Assembly (NCBI RefSeq): GCF_023554555.1
Contig: NZ_JAMJWC010000002.1
Span: forward strand, 186,001 to 250,000
Length of the DNA stretch: 64,000 nt
Direction: 5' to 3'
Source: Sphingobacterium sp. lm-10
GTDB taxonomy: Bacteria > Bacteroidota > Bacteroidia > Sphingobacteriales > Sphingobacteriaceae
In this document: piece by piece, positions 42,595-51,906 of the stretch
Position numbering within the stretch: the stretch's first letter is position 1
How the letters are laid out: the number at the start of each line of letters is the position of its first letter
Made by a program: the position numbers and the translations under genes
Notes under the pieces: model-generated
Told to the model about the DNA's origin: nothing
Databases searched by the model: none
Seen by the model: only the letters and a program-made list of their open reading frames with translations

Positions 42595-43914
42595 CTAAGA
42601 TTTCAATGTCTTCACATCTTTGGTGTCAAAACCTTCCACATCGATAATGTATTGGTTCATGGTCAAGAAATCGAAGAGCGGCTTAGCATCTGCTGATACA
42701 GGCATATTCGCCGTAGTGATAATGGCGTTATCCTTTCCTTGTAAGTAAGGATAAGCGTATAGCTTTACATTCTTGCTAAATAAGCCAGAGATGTAGGATA
42801 GCAGCTCATTGGTGTAGTTCTCTTTCTGATAATTATCGGAATTGAAGATGTTTTTTAAGTTCGAGATGTTGGTCGCGATACCAATATTCTTCGGCTTGAA
42901 CTGATTCAAGAACTCTGCCAAGTAATTATTACGCAAAAAGTTGGATAGCAGGATGGTATTTCCTGTAGCACACAGCTCTTCTGCACGTTTTGCGAAGTAC
43001 TCCAGATCCTCATCAGAGAGATTCACCTCTTCGTCCAATACATTACTCATCAGCACCTCAATAATTACGACAAGGCTCTCGTCGGTGGCATTCGTATTTT
43101 TCTTAAACTGCTCTACCGCACTGTTGAACAGGTCGAAGTTAGGCAGGGATTTCTGGCGATATTTGGTGCGCAGAATGATGATGTCTTTTTTGTAGAGAAA
43201 GTCTTTGACTTGTGCGGCTTTTCCATCGACCCGAAAAATGGCCGCTTTGGAAAACCCTTTGGCGATAAGGTATAGGTTAATCAGGCGTTCATTGACTTTC
43301 GAAAATACAGGGCCGGCAACTTTTACTAAGTCGATTTCCACCGATCCGGTCGGTAGGTTGTCTACCAGAGACTCAATTAATGTCTGTATATCAGCGCGGT
43401 AGTAATAGGCGGCAAAAACAAGATTGACGCCGATAATACCCAATACCTTTTGCTGTAATGTATTATCACTGTCGAGCAAACGAATGTGGATAATAACGTC
43501 ATTTGGCGGACTGCCCACCTCGTGCTGAAAGCGAATACCAATCCAGCCATGCGGATCGTTAGTTTTACTGAAATTAAGTGTCGTAACGGTATTGGCAAAG
43601 GCAAAGAAAAGACGTTTGTCGTACTTGTCGCCATGCAGGCGTTCTTCTAACAGAGCAAATTCCCGGCTGATCATCTTTGTAAGGCGTGTACGGCTTACGT
43701 ACCTGCCAGACTCTTCTGCTCCGTAAATCGCATCGGAAAAAGCCATATCATAGGCAGACATGGTTTTAGCAATGGTGCCTGAAGCTGCGCCAGCTTCGAA
43801 GAAGTTACGGGCCACTTCCTGCCCGGCACCGATTTCTGCAAATGTGCCATAGAACTCAGGCGTAAGGTTTATTTTAAGAGCTTTTCGCTTGGTTTCGTAT
43901 ATTTCTCTACCCAT
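42595..43914 (-). CDS. Conserved Bacteroidota protein of unknown function
   Basis: A 439-residue soluble protein with no signal peptide or membrane helix. The N-terminus REIYETKRKALKINLTPEFYGTFAEIGAGQEVARNFFEAGAASGTIAKTMSAYDM (quoted here as a landmark in two pieces: the first half basic, the second half Gly/Ala-rich GAGQEVARNFF) is highly characteristic of a family I have seen in Bacteroidota genomes under inconsistent names, including 'TonB-dependent receptor' and 'nicotinate mononucleotide adenylyltransferase'. I see no barrel, plug or HxGH motif to support either. Gly-rich loops and mixed alpha/beta pattern suggest a globular cytoplasmic enzyme or regulator. It stands alone between surE's partner and a Nudix gene. 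Confidence 0.7.
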   Translation of the reverse strand: MGREIYETKRKALKINLTPEFYGTFAEIGAGQEVARNFFEAGAASGTIAKTMSAYDMAFSDAIYGAEESGRYVSRTRLTKMISREFALLEERLHGDKYDKRLFFAFANTVTTLNFSKTNDPHGWIGIRFQHEVGSPPNDVIIHIRLLDSDNTLQQKVLGIIGVNLVFAAYYYRADIQTLIESLVDNLPTGSVEIDLVKVAGPVFSKVNERLINLYLIAKGFSKAAIFRVDGKAAQVKDFLYKKDIIILRTKYRQKSLPNFDLFNSAVEQFKKNTNATDESLVVIIEVLMSNVLDEEVNLSDEDLEYFAKRAEELCATGNTILLSNFLRNNYLAEFLNQFKPKNIGIATNISNLKNIFNSDNYQKENYTNELLSYISGLFSKNVKLYAYPYLQGKDNAIITTANMPVSADAKPLFDFLTMNQYIIDVEGFDTKDVKTLKS

Positions 43915-43974
43915 GCGGCAAAGTTATAAATTCTTGCGCGGTTAATATATTTAATTATGCATCTAGTCCGTTAG

Positions 43975-44520
43975 CTAAAATAGACCCTCATGATGCAATA
44001 CATAGAATAATGCCGAAGTATGCAAAGCTTGGCCAATGCCATTTTCCAGCAATAGTTTTTTAGCATCTTCTACGGACAGGATGACGACTTCAATATCTTC
44101 TGAATCATCAAGCTGTTGCTCGGCTACCTTACGCCCGCCTTTCATTACGTACGTGTAGGTAATATTACCGCTGGTAGCCGGGTTGGCATAGAGCTGGCAG
44201 ATTTCGGTCACTTCATCAAATGCATAGCCGGTTTCTTCCATCATTTCCCGGCGGGCAGCAGTTTCTGGCTCTTCACCTTCTTCTACCACACCGGCAGGGA
44301 GTTCTAAAAGCACTTTTTCGGCACCGTGACGATATTGCCGGGCGAAGATAATCTCGTTATCTTCTGTGAGGCCGACCATATTTACCCATTTTGGATACTC
44401 CAGAATGTAATATTCATCCTTTACTGCGCCGTTGGGTAATTGCACCTGGTCGACCCGTAAGGTCGCCCAGGGACGCTTTATAATGTACTCAGACTGTAAG
44501 ACCTTCCACGGTTCCGTCAT
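43975..44520 (-). CDS. Nudix hydrolase (ADP-sugar pyrophosphatase-like)
   Basis: A 181-residue Nudix protein. The Nudix box is intact: GVVEEGEEPETAARREMMEETGY fits G-x5-E-x7-R-E-U-x-E-E-x-G-U (quoted across its two halves, box at about residues 77-99). The preceding IIFARQYRHGAEKVLLELPAG matches the ADP-ribose/ADP-sugar pyrophosphatase subgroup ('v.QyR.....lElPaG'). It would hydrolyse a nucleotide-sugar to a nucleoside monophosphate and a sugar phosphate. 40 bp separate it from the phosphoglucomutase gene, which lies downstream on the same strand, so joint expression is possible. Confidence 0.88.
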   Translation of the reverse strand: MTEPWKVLQSEYIIKRPWATLRVDQVQLPNGAVKDEYYILEYPKWVNMVGLTEDNEIIFARQYRHGAEKVLLELPAGVVEEGEEPETAARREMMEETGYAFDEVTEICQLYANPATSGNITYTYVMKGGRKVAEQQLDDSEDIEVVILSVEDAKKLLLENGIGQALHTSALFYVLHHEGLF

Positions 44521-44559
44521 GTATAATGCTTTTTTTGATGCGTGATGTAAAAACCCGAG

Positions 44560-46299
44560 CTAGTCTTTGACAATATCTGCCATAATCCGGGTTACTTTTT
44601 CTTCCAATTTGATGGCCGTCTGATCATAGTCCGACGCGTCTTGAAGTGGTGTCTTCACCGAGCAATAGAATTTAATCTTTGGCTCGGTACCGGAAGGGCG
44701 TGCCGAAATCACATCGCCGTCGACTGTGATGAATTGCAGCACATCTGATTTAGGCAGGTCGATTGCTTTTGTACTGCCATCTGCCGGAGAAGTAGCTACA
44801 GAAGCGTGATAATCACGCACTTCTTTCACGGCAATGCCACCCAAGCTAGTTGGTAGGTTGGCGCGTAGGTCTGCCATCATCTGCTGAATCTCCTCCGCAC
44901 CGGCTTTTCCCTTCTTTGTCAAAGAAATCAGCTTTTCCTGATAACAGCCATACGTAGTATATAACTCTGTTAAGACATCGAACAAGGATTTGCCACGGCT
45001 CTTGAAATAAGCAGCCATCTCTGCGATAAATGCACAGGAATTGACCGCATCTTTATCTCTAACCAAGTCACCAACCAAGAAACCATAACTTTCTTCGCCA
45101 CCCACTAGGTAATTTTCCTGGCCTTCGAGCTTCGTCATGATCTCACCGATAAATTTAAAACCAGTCAACGTTTCCTCTGTTTTTACCGAAAAGCTAGTGG
45201 CGATATCAGAAATCAAATTGGTAGTCACGATGGTTTTTACGACGAAGTCATTTCCTCGCAGTTGCCCTTTATCCTTGCGTGCAGATAGCACATAATAGGT
45301 CAATAAGCTACCAATTTGGTTGCCGTTAAGCAGTTGAATTTCGCCGGCATGGTTTTTTACAGCTAAGCCCACGCGATCCGCATCTGGGTCCGTCGCCATC
45401 ACGATGTCGGCATCTAGTTCTTTACCCTGCTTCATCGCTATAGACATGGCTTCTTCTTCTTCCGGATTTGGATACACTACCGTCGGGAAATTACCATTTG
45501 GCTCCGCCTGCTCTGCTACAATGTGTATGTTTTCAAAGCCCCAAGCTTTTAAAATTTTAGGAACTAGCGTGATGCCTGTACCATGAATAGGAGAGAAGAC
45601 AATTTTTAAATCCTTCTGTGCGGCTACGATATCCGGATTGATGCTTAATGCTTTGTTGGCCTGAATGTACGTTTCATCGAAATCTTCTTTCACCAAGTGG
45701 ATATGCTCTGCCTTACGATCAAATTGGATGTCGCGAACCGACTGGATAGCATTAACCTCGTCGATCACATTTTTATCGTGAGGTGCCACCAATTGTCCTC
45801 CATCGTTCCAATACGCCTTGTACCCATTGTACTCTTTAGGGTTATGCGATGCTGTTAACATCACACCCGATTGGCAGCCAAAATGTCGAACCGCATACGA
45901 TAGCATTGGAGTAGGGCGAAGTTCTTCAAATAGATAGACTTCAATATCATTTGCGGAAAACACATCTGCAACGAGATGCCCTAATTTTTGAGAATTATTA
46001 CGACTATCGTACGATACGGCCACCTTTAGGGGCTGATCTGGGAATTGCTTCTTTAGATAGTTTGCAAGCCCCTGTGTCGCCTGCCCGAGCGTGTATTTAT
46101 TGATCCGATTGGAGCCGACGCCCATAATTCCACGAAGGCCACCAGTACCGAACTCAAGCGCTTTATAAAAAGAGTCCACCAATTCAGTTTCCTGGTTGGA
46201 GTCAATCAGTTGTTGTACGGCGGCTACGGTTTCACTATCGTATTCTTCGGTTAACCAGCGATCTACCCGGGCTTGGGTAGCAAGATCAATTGTAGACAT
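44560..46299 (-). CDS. Phosphoglucomutase/phosphomannomutase family protein
   Basis: A 579-residue alpha-D-phosphohexomutase with four domains. LEFGTGGLRGIMGVGSNRIN opens domain 1; the phosphoserine loop is GVMLTASHNPKEYNGYKAYW (Ser in TASHNP); the metal loop is VMATDPDADRVGLA (DPDADR); the sugar loop is YLVGGEESYGFLVGD; the phosphate-binding loop ARPSGTEPKIKFYC closes the protein. The length and the long domain 1 fit the Bacteroidota/Firmicutes PgcA-type enzymes that interconvert glucose-1-P and glucose-6-P, feeding nucleotide sugars for the envelope. Specificity between Glc and Man cannot be read directly. Confidence 0.93.
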   Translation of the reverse strand: MSTIDLATQARVDRWLTEEYDSETVAAVQQLIDSNQETELVDSFYKALEFGTGGLRGIMGVGSNRINKYTLGQATQGLANYLKKQFPDQPLKVAVSYDSRNNSQKLGHLVADVFSANDIEVYLFEELRPTPMLSYAVRHFGCQSGVMLTASHNPKEYNGYKAYWNDGGQLVAPHDKNVIDEVNAIQSVRDIQFDRKAEHIHLVKEDFDETYIQANKALSINPDIVAAQKDLKIVFSPIHGTGITLVPKILKAWGFENIHIVAEQAEPNGNFPTVVYPNPEEEEAMSIAMKQGKELDADIVMATDPDADRVGLAVKNHAGEIQLLNGNQIGSLLTYYVLSARKDKGQLRGNDFVVKTIVTTNLISDIATSFSVKTEETLTGFKFIGEIMTKLEGQENYLVGGEESYGFLVGDLVRDKDAVNSCAFIAEMAAYFKSRGKSLFDVLTELYTTYGCYQEKLISLTKKGKAGAEEIQQMMADLRANLPTSLGGIAVKEVRDYHASVATSPADGSTKAIDLPKSDVLQFITVDGDVISARPSGTEPKIKFYCSVKTPLQDASDYDQTAIKLEEKVTRIMADIVKD

Positions 46300-46374
46300 A
46301 TATAAATTTTGTTATCGATTTTAATGGACTAAATATAAACTTTTAATGGCAGATTATCTAGTAACTCGAGGTAC

Positions 46375-47034
46375 TTAAGCACCGCAGTCGGCATAACCAC
46401 GATCTAATATCGTGACGTACCAGCCATTATCAAACTGTTTCACATGAAAAATAAGCGGAACTTCGGTCGTTACGACTACGCGGTAGCTGTTTTTCTCAGC
46501 CATCTCTATCTGTTTGATGTAGTTTGGGTCGAGCTCCACATCATCGTACTCCTTTAAGTTGGCAGCGATAGGACCAAGGAAATTGGTCTGTGTGGTGAGA
46601 TCTACAAACAGGCCGGTTTTATTCCACTTCTCTGTACTGCAATCGTACCTAGGCGCAATCTCGTAACTGATCTGATAGTTGTTTCCCGCGCTTGCATAAG
46701 GATAATAGGAGGGTACAGGCTTGTCGAAGTCAATCTTCGACACCTTCTCAAACCAATCCAGAGCACCAGGGCGATGGATAACCATGAGGCCGGCTTCAGG
46801 ATGAATATAGCTGTTTATCTTCTCATTATCCTGGTCATTATATGCCTTTATGAAAGCTGTAACCATGTCCGACACAAAGCGGCGATCCCCAGTACTGCTG
46901 ATGCTTGCATCTCCCTCATTTAGCAGTACGCCCGAATCATCTTGGGACTCAGATTCTTGTTGCTTCTTTGTGTTAGTACATGATATGAACAGCAAGAGCG
47001 AAACAAACAGAAAGACAAAAAATTTTCTTTGCAT
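46375..47034 (-). CDS. Hypothetical lipoprotein
   Basis: A 219-residue protein with signal peptide MQRKFFVFLFVSLLLFISC and lipobox Cys19, followed by an acidic linker (KKQQESESQDDSGV). The mature part begins with a helix FVSDMVTAFIKAYNDQDNEKINSYIHPEAGLMVIHRPG, which looks like the start of an NTF2-like (SnoaL-type) fold, and ends with strands FHVKQFDNGWYVTILDRGYADCG. No catalytic motif is evident. It lies 2 bp after the SDR gene on the same strand. I cannot assign a function. Confidence 0.65.
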   Translation of the reverse strand: MQRKFFVFLFVSLLLFISCTNTKKQQESESQDDSGVLLNEGDASISSTGDRRFVSDMVTAFIKAYNDQDNEKINSYIHPEAGLMVIHRPGALDWFEKVSKIDFDKPVPSYYPYASAGNNYQISYEIAPRYDCSTEKWNKTGLFVDLTTQTNFLGPIAANLKEYDDVELDPNYIKQIEMAEKNSYRVVVTTEVPLIFHVKQFDNGWYVTILDRGYADCGA

Positions 47035-47036
47035 AA

Positions 47037-47909
47037 TTACTTATTGTTTTTGCGGATGGATTGCTCAATGTCGTCCCACATATCCGAAGTGATGGCTTCC
47101 AGTCCGTTGAATTGTCCGGCGCCCTGCAGCCATTCCCCACCATCGATAGTTACCACTTCTCCATTGATGTAGCCTGCAAAATCTGATATCAAAAACGCGG
47201 CCAGGTTTGCTAGCTCCTGATGATCGCCTACACGTTTTAGCGGCACCCTTTTTTCGAAGCTAAATTCTTCTGCCAGGTGGCCCGGAAGCAGCCGCTCCCA
47301 AGCACCTTTTGTAGGAAATGGACCCGGCGCAATGGCATTATTTCGGATGCCGTATTTACCCCATTCTACCGCCAAAGAGCGCGTAAGTGCAAGTACACCT
47401 CCTTTTGCTACTGCCGAAGGCACTACGTACCCCGAGCCGGTGAAAGCATAGGTAGTGACTATATTCAATATACTGGCGGCTTGTTTTCTCTCAATCCATT
47501 TCTTACCAAAAGTTAGCGTACAGTTGGTGGTACCTTTCAATACAATGTCGATAATGGTAGAAAATGCATTGGCAGAGAGTCGCTCTGTAGGAGATATAAA
47601 ATTACCAGCTGCATTGTTGAGCAGTACATCGACCTGGCCGAACTCTTCTTCAGCACGTTTCCAGAGGTTTTCTACTTCTTCGATCTGGCGTATATCGCAG
47701 GCGACAGGTAGCACCTTTCCACCTGTTTTGTCTGCTATCTCTTTAGCGGCTTCTTCAAGTACGGGAAGCTTCCTGCTGGATATCACGACATTTGCGCCAA
47801 GTTCCGAGAAATAGGTGGACATGGCTTTACCTAACCCACTTCCGCCTCCTGTGACAACGACAGTCTTGCCTTGCAAAGCATCATCACGTAGTGCTCCTTG
47901 TATATTCAT
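47037..47909 (-). CDS. SDR oxidoreductase, 2,4-dienoyl-CoA reductase-like
   Basis: A 290-residue short-chain dehydrogenase: TVVVTGGGSGLGKAMSTYF (NADP loop), VDVLLNNAAGNFISP (NNAAGNF is characteristic), and YVVPSAVAKGGVLALTRSLAVEWGKYGIRNNAIAPGPFPTKGAWERLLPG. The usual Tyr-x3-Lys is replaced by a Ser-Ala-x-Ala-Lys arrangement, as in mitochondrial/peroxisomal 2,4-dienoyl-CoA reductases, whose 'PGP..tkGa..rl' segment is also shared. It would help degrade unsaturated fatty acids. It lies 1 bp from the upstream enoyl-CoA hydratase/isomerase gene, consistent with a beta-oxidation pair. Confidence 0.85.
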   Translation of the reverse strand: MNIQGALRDDALQGKTVVVTGGGSGLGKAMSTYFSELGANVVISSRKLPVLEEAAKEIADKTGGKVLPVACDIRQIEEVENLWKRAEEEFGQVDVLLNNAAGNFISPTERLSANAFSTIIDIVLKGTTNCTLTFGKKWIERKQAASILNIVTTYAFTGSGYVVPSAVAKGGVLALTRSLAVEWGKYGIRNNAIAPGPFPTKGAWERLLPGHLAEEFSFEKRVPLKRVGDHQELANLAAFLISDFAGYINGEVVTIDGGEWLQGAGQFNGLEAITSDMWDDIEQSIRKNNK

Positions 47910-47910
47910 T

Positions 47911-48681
47911 TTATCTTTTTTTAGCGGTTAAATTATCGATTATGGTCTTAAGCACGGCTCGCGTTGAGGGTTTCCACCACTGCGTCAGCATTTCTTTAAT
48001 CGTCTCCTCCTTATTTGCACGCATGCTCTCCAAGACCCGTGTCCGCAGGTTTCGCTTGGTGCGTTGCCAAGCATTTTTTTCAAGCTGTGTGTACTTTTTA
48101 ATATGCCTTACAGCGCTACGCTGAATCTTATCTAAAGCGACTACCTCATCTACTAAGCCAACTTGAAGTGCCTCTTGCGGAGACAGAAGTTTACCTTCTA
48201 AAAGAAATCGGTACGCTTGCGCTTCGCCAATCCAGAAACTATAAAGATCAAAAATACCGTGTGGTACAATGATGCCCACTGGAACTTCATTCAACCCAAT
48301 AATATATTCACCTTCCGCCATAACGCGGGCATCTGCCGCGATGGCTAACACACATCCTCCAGCAGGACTATGTCCCGAAATAGCTGCGACAAAAGGCTTT
48401 GGAAAGGCTGTAAGCGTGTACAACAGGTCGATAAAAGCATGCCAGAAGGTCTCCATCTCGTATTCGTCGTAACCGTACAGGGTGATCAGGTCGAGCCCAG
48501 ATGTAAAGAAACCTTCGTGACCGGTAATCACTACGCCTTCCAATGCCGGATCTTTTTCCGCATCGATAAAGGTGTCATTTATCTCCCGGATCATTTCCAA
48601 GTGCATGGCATTACTCTTTCCACGATGCAGGATGACGTGCATCACATGTTCATCTATATGCGTTTTTAAAAATTCACTCAT
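47911..48681 (-). CDS. Enoyl-CoA hydratase/isomerase family protein
   Basis: A 256-residue crotonase-fold enzyme. Visible: VMHVILHRGKSNAMHLEMIREI (N-terminal motif), VVITGHEGFFTSGLDLITLYGY (first oxyanion loop), PFVAAISGHSPAGGCVLAIAADARVMAEG (second loop with Gly-Gly), and GLNEVPVGIIVPHGIFDLYSFWIG where a Glu follows Asn. The C-terminal helices match. The usual second catalytic Glu is not obvious, so an isomerase role (for example delta3,delta2-enoyl-CoA isomerase) is as likely as hydratase. It is immediately upstream of the dienoyl-CoA-reductase-like gene on the minus strand. Confidence 0.85.
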   Translation of the reverse strand: MSEFLKTHIDEHVMHVILHRGKSNAMHLEMIREINDTFIDAEKDPALEGVVITGHEGFFTSGLDLITLYGYDEYEMETFWHAFIDLLYTLTAFPKPFVAAISGHSPAGGCVLAIAADARVMAEGEYIIGLNEVPVGIIVPHGIFDLYSFWIGEAQAYRFLLEGKLLSPQEALQVGLVDEVVALDKIQRSAVRHIKKYTQLEKNAWQRTKRNLRTRVLESMRANKEETIKEMLTQWWKPSTRAVLKTIIDNLTAKKR

Positions 48682-48745
48682 GTTTATAATCTAATGGTTA
48701 CTGTATTTGGATAACAAGTAAGTGGCTCAATTGATTGTGGAAATA

Positions 48746-51406
48746 TTATTCGATTTTATTATCCACGGGCATGTCCACTACTTTTCTGCCTATTCTTCCA
48801 TGGATATCAATTCCCTCCAAAATGATGCGGTATACACCCGGTTCGTCACTAGTGTAGAAGTCAAAACTTGCATTCCCATCCTCGTCCGTTGCCACAAAAG
48901 GCGCCCAATGGATGGTGGTGCGTAAATCGTTGGTGAACGTTTGTTCTGAACCCACTTCATACGTTGGGGTATAAAATTGTTTAGCAGCAGAAATACCCTT
49001 TGCTGTGAATGATAAAATGCCTTTGGGCACATAGTTGAGGCGGCCTTCTGATCCGATTTTGGTCGTGATGATGATAAGGCCATTCGCGCCGAACGAACCG
49101 TAAATGGAAGTATAGTTAATATTTCTCAAAACTTCTATACTGGCAATATCCATGACCGGAATAGTGGATAGCATATCTCCCTCAACATACATGCCATCAA
49201 GCACCACCTGCATCGGAGCCCTGCTGCGAGTACTGTACGGAATACCTCCCTGAAAATAGACCCCTAAGAGCCGGCCATTCAGCATATCCAGTGTAGGAAA
49301 TAGTTCTATATCTTCCCAACTCAAAATTTGATCCGCGTTGCCGGCTCCATTTAAATTTCGGGAGTGCTCTGGTACTTTCTTTTCCTGGCGGGTCACCACT
49401 ACTCTTTCTATATCTATGGTGTTCGACATCAATCCCTTCTGCTCCAATTCACGAAAGAATTGTTTTGAGGCCAGCAGTTCATTTAAATATATGGTGTTCG
49501 CGTCATTTTGCCCACCAAGTAAAGCGTCAATGGTCGGTGGTGGCGGCATGTCCAAAACGATATCAATATTATTTTTGCCTTTTTGATCTTTGGCAGAAAT
49601 CAAAAACTTAGTACTGTCTGGAAACAGCAAGTTTTTAAAATGAAACAAGCCTTCTTCGGTGCTGATCGTGTCGATATAATCTGTAAAGTTATCGGTAGAA
49701 ATCAGCTGTACTTCAGACAAGGGCGCAGCAGACTTTCTCCCCAGCTTTTTTGTATATCCCTTGATCTCCAAACCATCTTCCGGTTCAAATGCCTTGATGG
49801 TGTCTGCGGCATTTGGGTTTTCCTGCCAGTCAAATTTCCGCCAGCCTTGAGTGAGCATCAATTTATCCAGATCCACAAGCTTCTCGCCATGGTCACCGGA
49901 AGAGAAATAGTACCCTGGTGATTCTATATGTCCCTGTAAATCTGCCTCGAGTAATAAAGCACTGTAGATATTGGTATTATGATCAATCGTATCCTGTACC
50001 TTGGCCAGGTTGACGACCGAAGCGGATAGAGAGGCGAGTCGAGCAGTATCCACCGGTAGGCCAGCGACAATATTTACCGTCACCTTTTCACGGGCGCCAA
50101 CTACTTTATTTGGTATGTTAATCTGGAGGGGAACAAAGTCTTGTTCTTGCATGAGGAATATCGGGCGTTCGAACACAGGTTGGAAGTTAGCATCTAACAC
50201 CGAAATGGTAATCACGCCAGAAGGTAAGGCCTCTTTCGCAACACTGTAAACCATGGCATTGCGGTTTTTAGGCTGACGTGAGGCATAAAAGGGAGTGCCT
50301 AAGTGGTGTAGCACCATATACATTGGTTCCTCAGAAAGCTGATCGTCTGAAAGATTTACCTGGGCGAATAGTTTATTCGGATTTTGATTGTTCACCATAA
50401 ATGACATCCCACTAGATTCAATTGGTGGGGCAGCTAACTGCTGAACCTCTTCTCCATCTATTAGCGCACGAAAGATGTAGCTTTCCTGGTTTGAGGGCAG
50501 AAATGAAATGCTGCCCATACCAAACTGGTTGGTTTCTGCGGCGCCAACAATTTCTTGTTGCGAATTGACAATCTCTAATCGTGCTTTCACGCCTAATCCG
50601 TCTGTCCGGATGGCCTTAATCCCTAGATTATTTAAGGCACCTGCTAGAATCCTTCCGCCTTCGGGAAGTACCTGAACGGAGCTTTGCGGCTTTATCGAAG
50701 CCGTATGAATGACCTTCGAGACCGGCCGCTCATCCAGATTCGCAAAAGAAAGCTGAATATCTTTATTTTTGTTTTTATCGGTTACCTTGATTAAAATTAG
50801 CCCTTGTTCATCCGTTCGTTCGCTTCCTCTTTGAACGATCTTGTCGCCCTCTATTACTTGATAACGTACCGTAGTTTTGGGAAGAGGGTTTCCATTTAAT
50901 GTTTTCAACTCCACGGCCACAAAAGAATCTTTGCCATCCGACCGTAGCGTAGTATGTGTCGTGACATTATCCGTCCGTCCGTTTGTGATTACCAGCGTTT
51001 TTTCAAAATACGAATCTGTCGGGAAGTTGCGCATCCAATTCGTGTAGGCACGCAGGCGATAAGTTCCTTCTGTAAGGGTATCAGCTAGGGTTAGGCTTCC
51101 AGCTCCCAAACCCATTTCTAGCTGCACCCGTTGATCCGATACAATATGGTTTTTAGGGTCAATCAGCTCTATATAATTGATTCCGCTTAGCATGGATAAT
51201 ATATTGGCAATACCAATCGTATTGTAGGTTTTGTACCAGATAGTTTCCCCAACGGTATAATAATTTCTGTCGGTGTGCACGTATATTTTTTCCTGTTGGT
51301 TTTGTGCATAATGCTCACGAGATGAGTCTAGGCGATTCTCAATGCTTTGTGCATTTAAGACACCTACCCACAAGAAAGTTGCATATAAGCAGATTTGTTT
51401 AAGCAT
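48746..51406 (-). CDS. MG2-like/TonB-plug domain outer-envelope protein
   Basis: A protein of 886 residues when started at the ATG at 51406 (MLKQICLYATFLWVGVLNAQ, a good signal peptide); a start at 51427 adds seven residues. The N-terminal part EKIYVHTDRNYYTVGETIWYKTY is the MG2/'macroglobulin-like' domain common in Bacteroidota. Several beta-sandwich domains follow, and the C-terminal third has a TonB-receptor plug-like domain (LDMLNGRLLGVYFQGG ... VVLDGMYVEGDML ... IASIEVLRNINYTSIYGSFGANGLIIITTK, in pieces). No beta-barrel follows the plug, so it is not a transport receptor. Such hybrids are common in Bacteroidota, with unknown function. Confidence 0.8.
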   Translation of the reverse strand: MLKQICLYATFLWVGVLNAQSIENRLDSSREHYAQNQQEKIYVHTDRNYYTVGETIWYKTYNTIGIANILSMLSGINYIELIDPKNHIVSDQRVQLEMGLGAGSLTLADTLTEGTYRLRAYTNWMRNFPTDSYFEKTLVITNGRTDNVTTHTTLRSDGKDSFVAVELKTLNGNPLPKTTVRYQVIEGDKIVQRGSERTDEQGLILIKVTDKNKNKDIQLSFANLDERPVSKVIHTASIKPQSSVQVLPEGGRILAGALNNLGIKAIRTDGLGVKARLEIVNSQQEIVGAAETNQFGMGSISFLPSNQESYIFRALIDGEEVQQLAAPPIESSGMSFMVNNQNPNKLFAQVNLSDDQLSEEPMYMVLHHLGTPFYASRQPKNRNAMVYSVAKEALPSGVITISVLDANFQPVFERPIFLMQEQDFVPLQINIPNKVVGAREKVTVNIVAGLPVDTARLASLSASVVNLAKVQDTIDHNTNIYSALLLEADLQGHIESPGYYFSSGDHGEKLVDLDKLMLTQGWRKFDWQENPNAADTIKAFEPEDGLEIKGYTKKLGRKSAAPLSEVQLISTDNFTDYIDTISTEEGLFHFKNLLFPDSTKFLISAKDQKGKNNIDIVLDMPPPPTIDALLGGQNDANTIYLNELLASKQFFRELEQKGLMSNTIDIERVVVTRQEKKVPEHSRNLNGAGNADQILSWEDIELFPTLDMLNGRLLGVYFQGGIPYSTRSRAPMQVVLDGMYVEGDMLSTIPVMDIASIEVLRNINYTSIYGSFGANGLIIITTKIGSEGRLNYVPKGILSFTAKGISAAKQFYTPTYEVGSEQTFTNDLRTTIHWAPFVATDEDGNASFDFYTSDEPGVYRIILEGIDIHGRIGRKVVDMPVDNKIE

Positions 51407-51617
51407 AATAATCAGGATGTCATTCATGCAAATTACGAAAATTTCGTTGGCTGATCAACACTAAGTTCCTGGAGCATATGTAGAAGAAAGCATCCTCAGG
51501 TAATTTTGGAGGTGGCTAGTAGTCAAGGCGCTAATGAGTTTGTGGCTAAAAATCCACAAGAAACAATTTGTAATTTTCACAATCCAATCCACGATTTCTG
51601 TTTTTGACTGTTATTTG

Positions 51618-51625
51618 TATATTTG
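51618..51625 (+). promoter_or_regulatory. Candidate -7 element ahead of the small peptide gene
   Basis: TATATTTG matches TAnnTTTG and sits 105 bp before the 52-codon gene, giving a leader of about 95-100 nt. The -33 region has TTTC rather than TTG. Apart from this the 51407-51730 gap shows no gene I can support. Confidence 0.4.
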
Positions 51626-51730
51626 CCGCCGCTGTAATTTTCCCATGTGCTGAGGCGTTTTTTTATTCGAATCTGCCAACTGTATTTTACAGTGCTTACG
51701 GGAAGCATACATTTTACAAAAGTATAAGCT

Positions 51731-51889
51731 ATGAAAAAATATATATCTCCTTTAATAGAAGTCGTAGAAGTGCAGGTAGAAGAGGCATTCGCTGCTGGAT
51801 CGGTCAGCACCGTTACACCTGTCGAGAATGGTGCATTTGCCCAGGATGAATACAATGCAGTAGAGCAACCATTTGATGTTAACTGGTAA
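51731..51889 (+). CDS. 52-residue Bacteroidota peptide, MKKYISPLIE family
   Basis: A 52-codon gene starting MKKYISPLIEVVEVQVEEAF and ending in DVNW. Its N-terminus fits a very common Bacteroidota pattern, M-K-K-x-I-x-P-x-I-E-V-V-E, in which small proteins of 45-80 residues stand before surface lipoprotein genes. There is no signal peptide by normal criteria: the first 20 residues are amphipathic, not hydrophobic. The middle is Ala/Gly-rich and the C-terminus acidic. It ends 17 bp before the fimbrillin/FISUMP lipoprotein gene, so the two are probably on one transcript. Function is unknown to me. Confidence 0.75.
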   Translation: MKKYISPLIEVVEVQVEEAFAAGSVSTVTPVENGAFAQDEYNAVEQPFDVNW

Positions 51890-51906
51890 AATAAAACACA
51901 GGAATA

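Noticed and set aside
51577..51855. 92-residue frame antisense to the small peptide gene
   Set aside because: The plus-strand 52-codon gene has a recognisable family pattern and context; the antisense frame has none.
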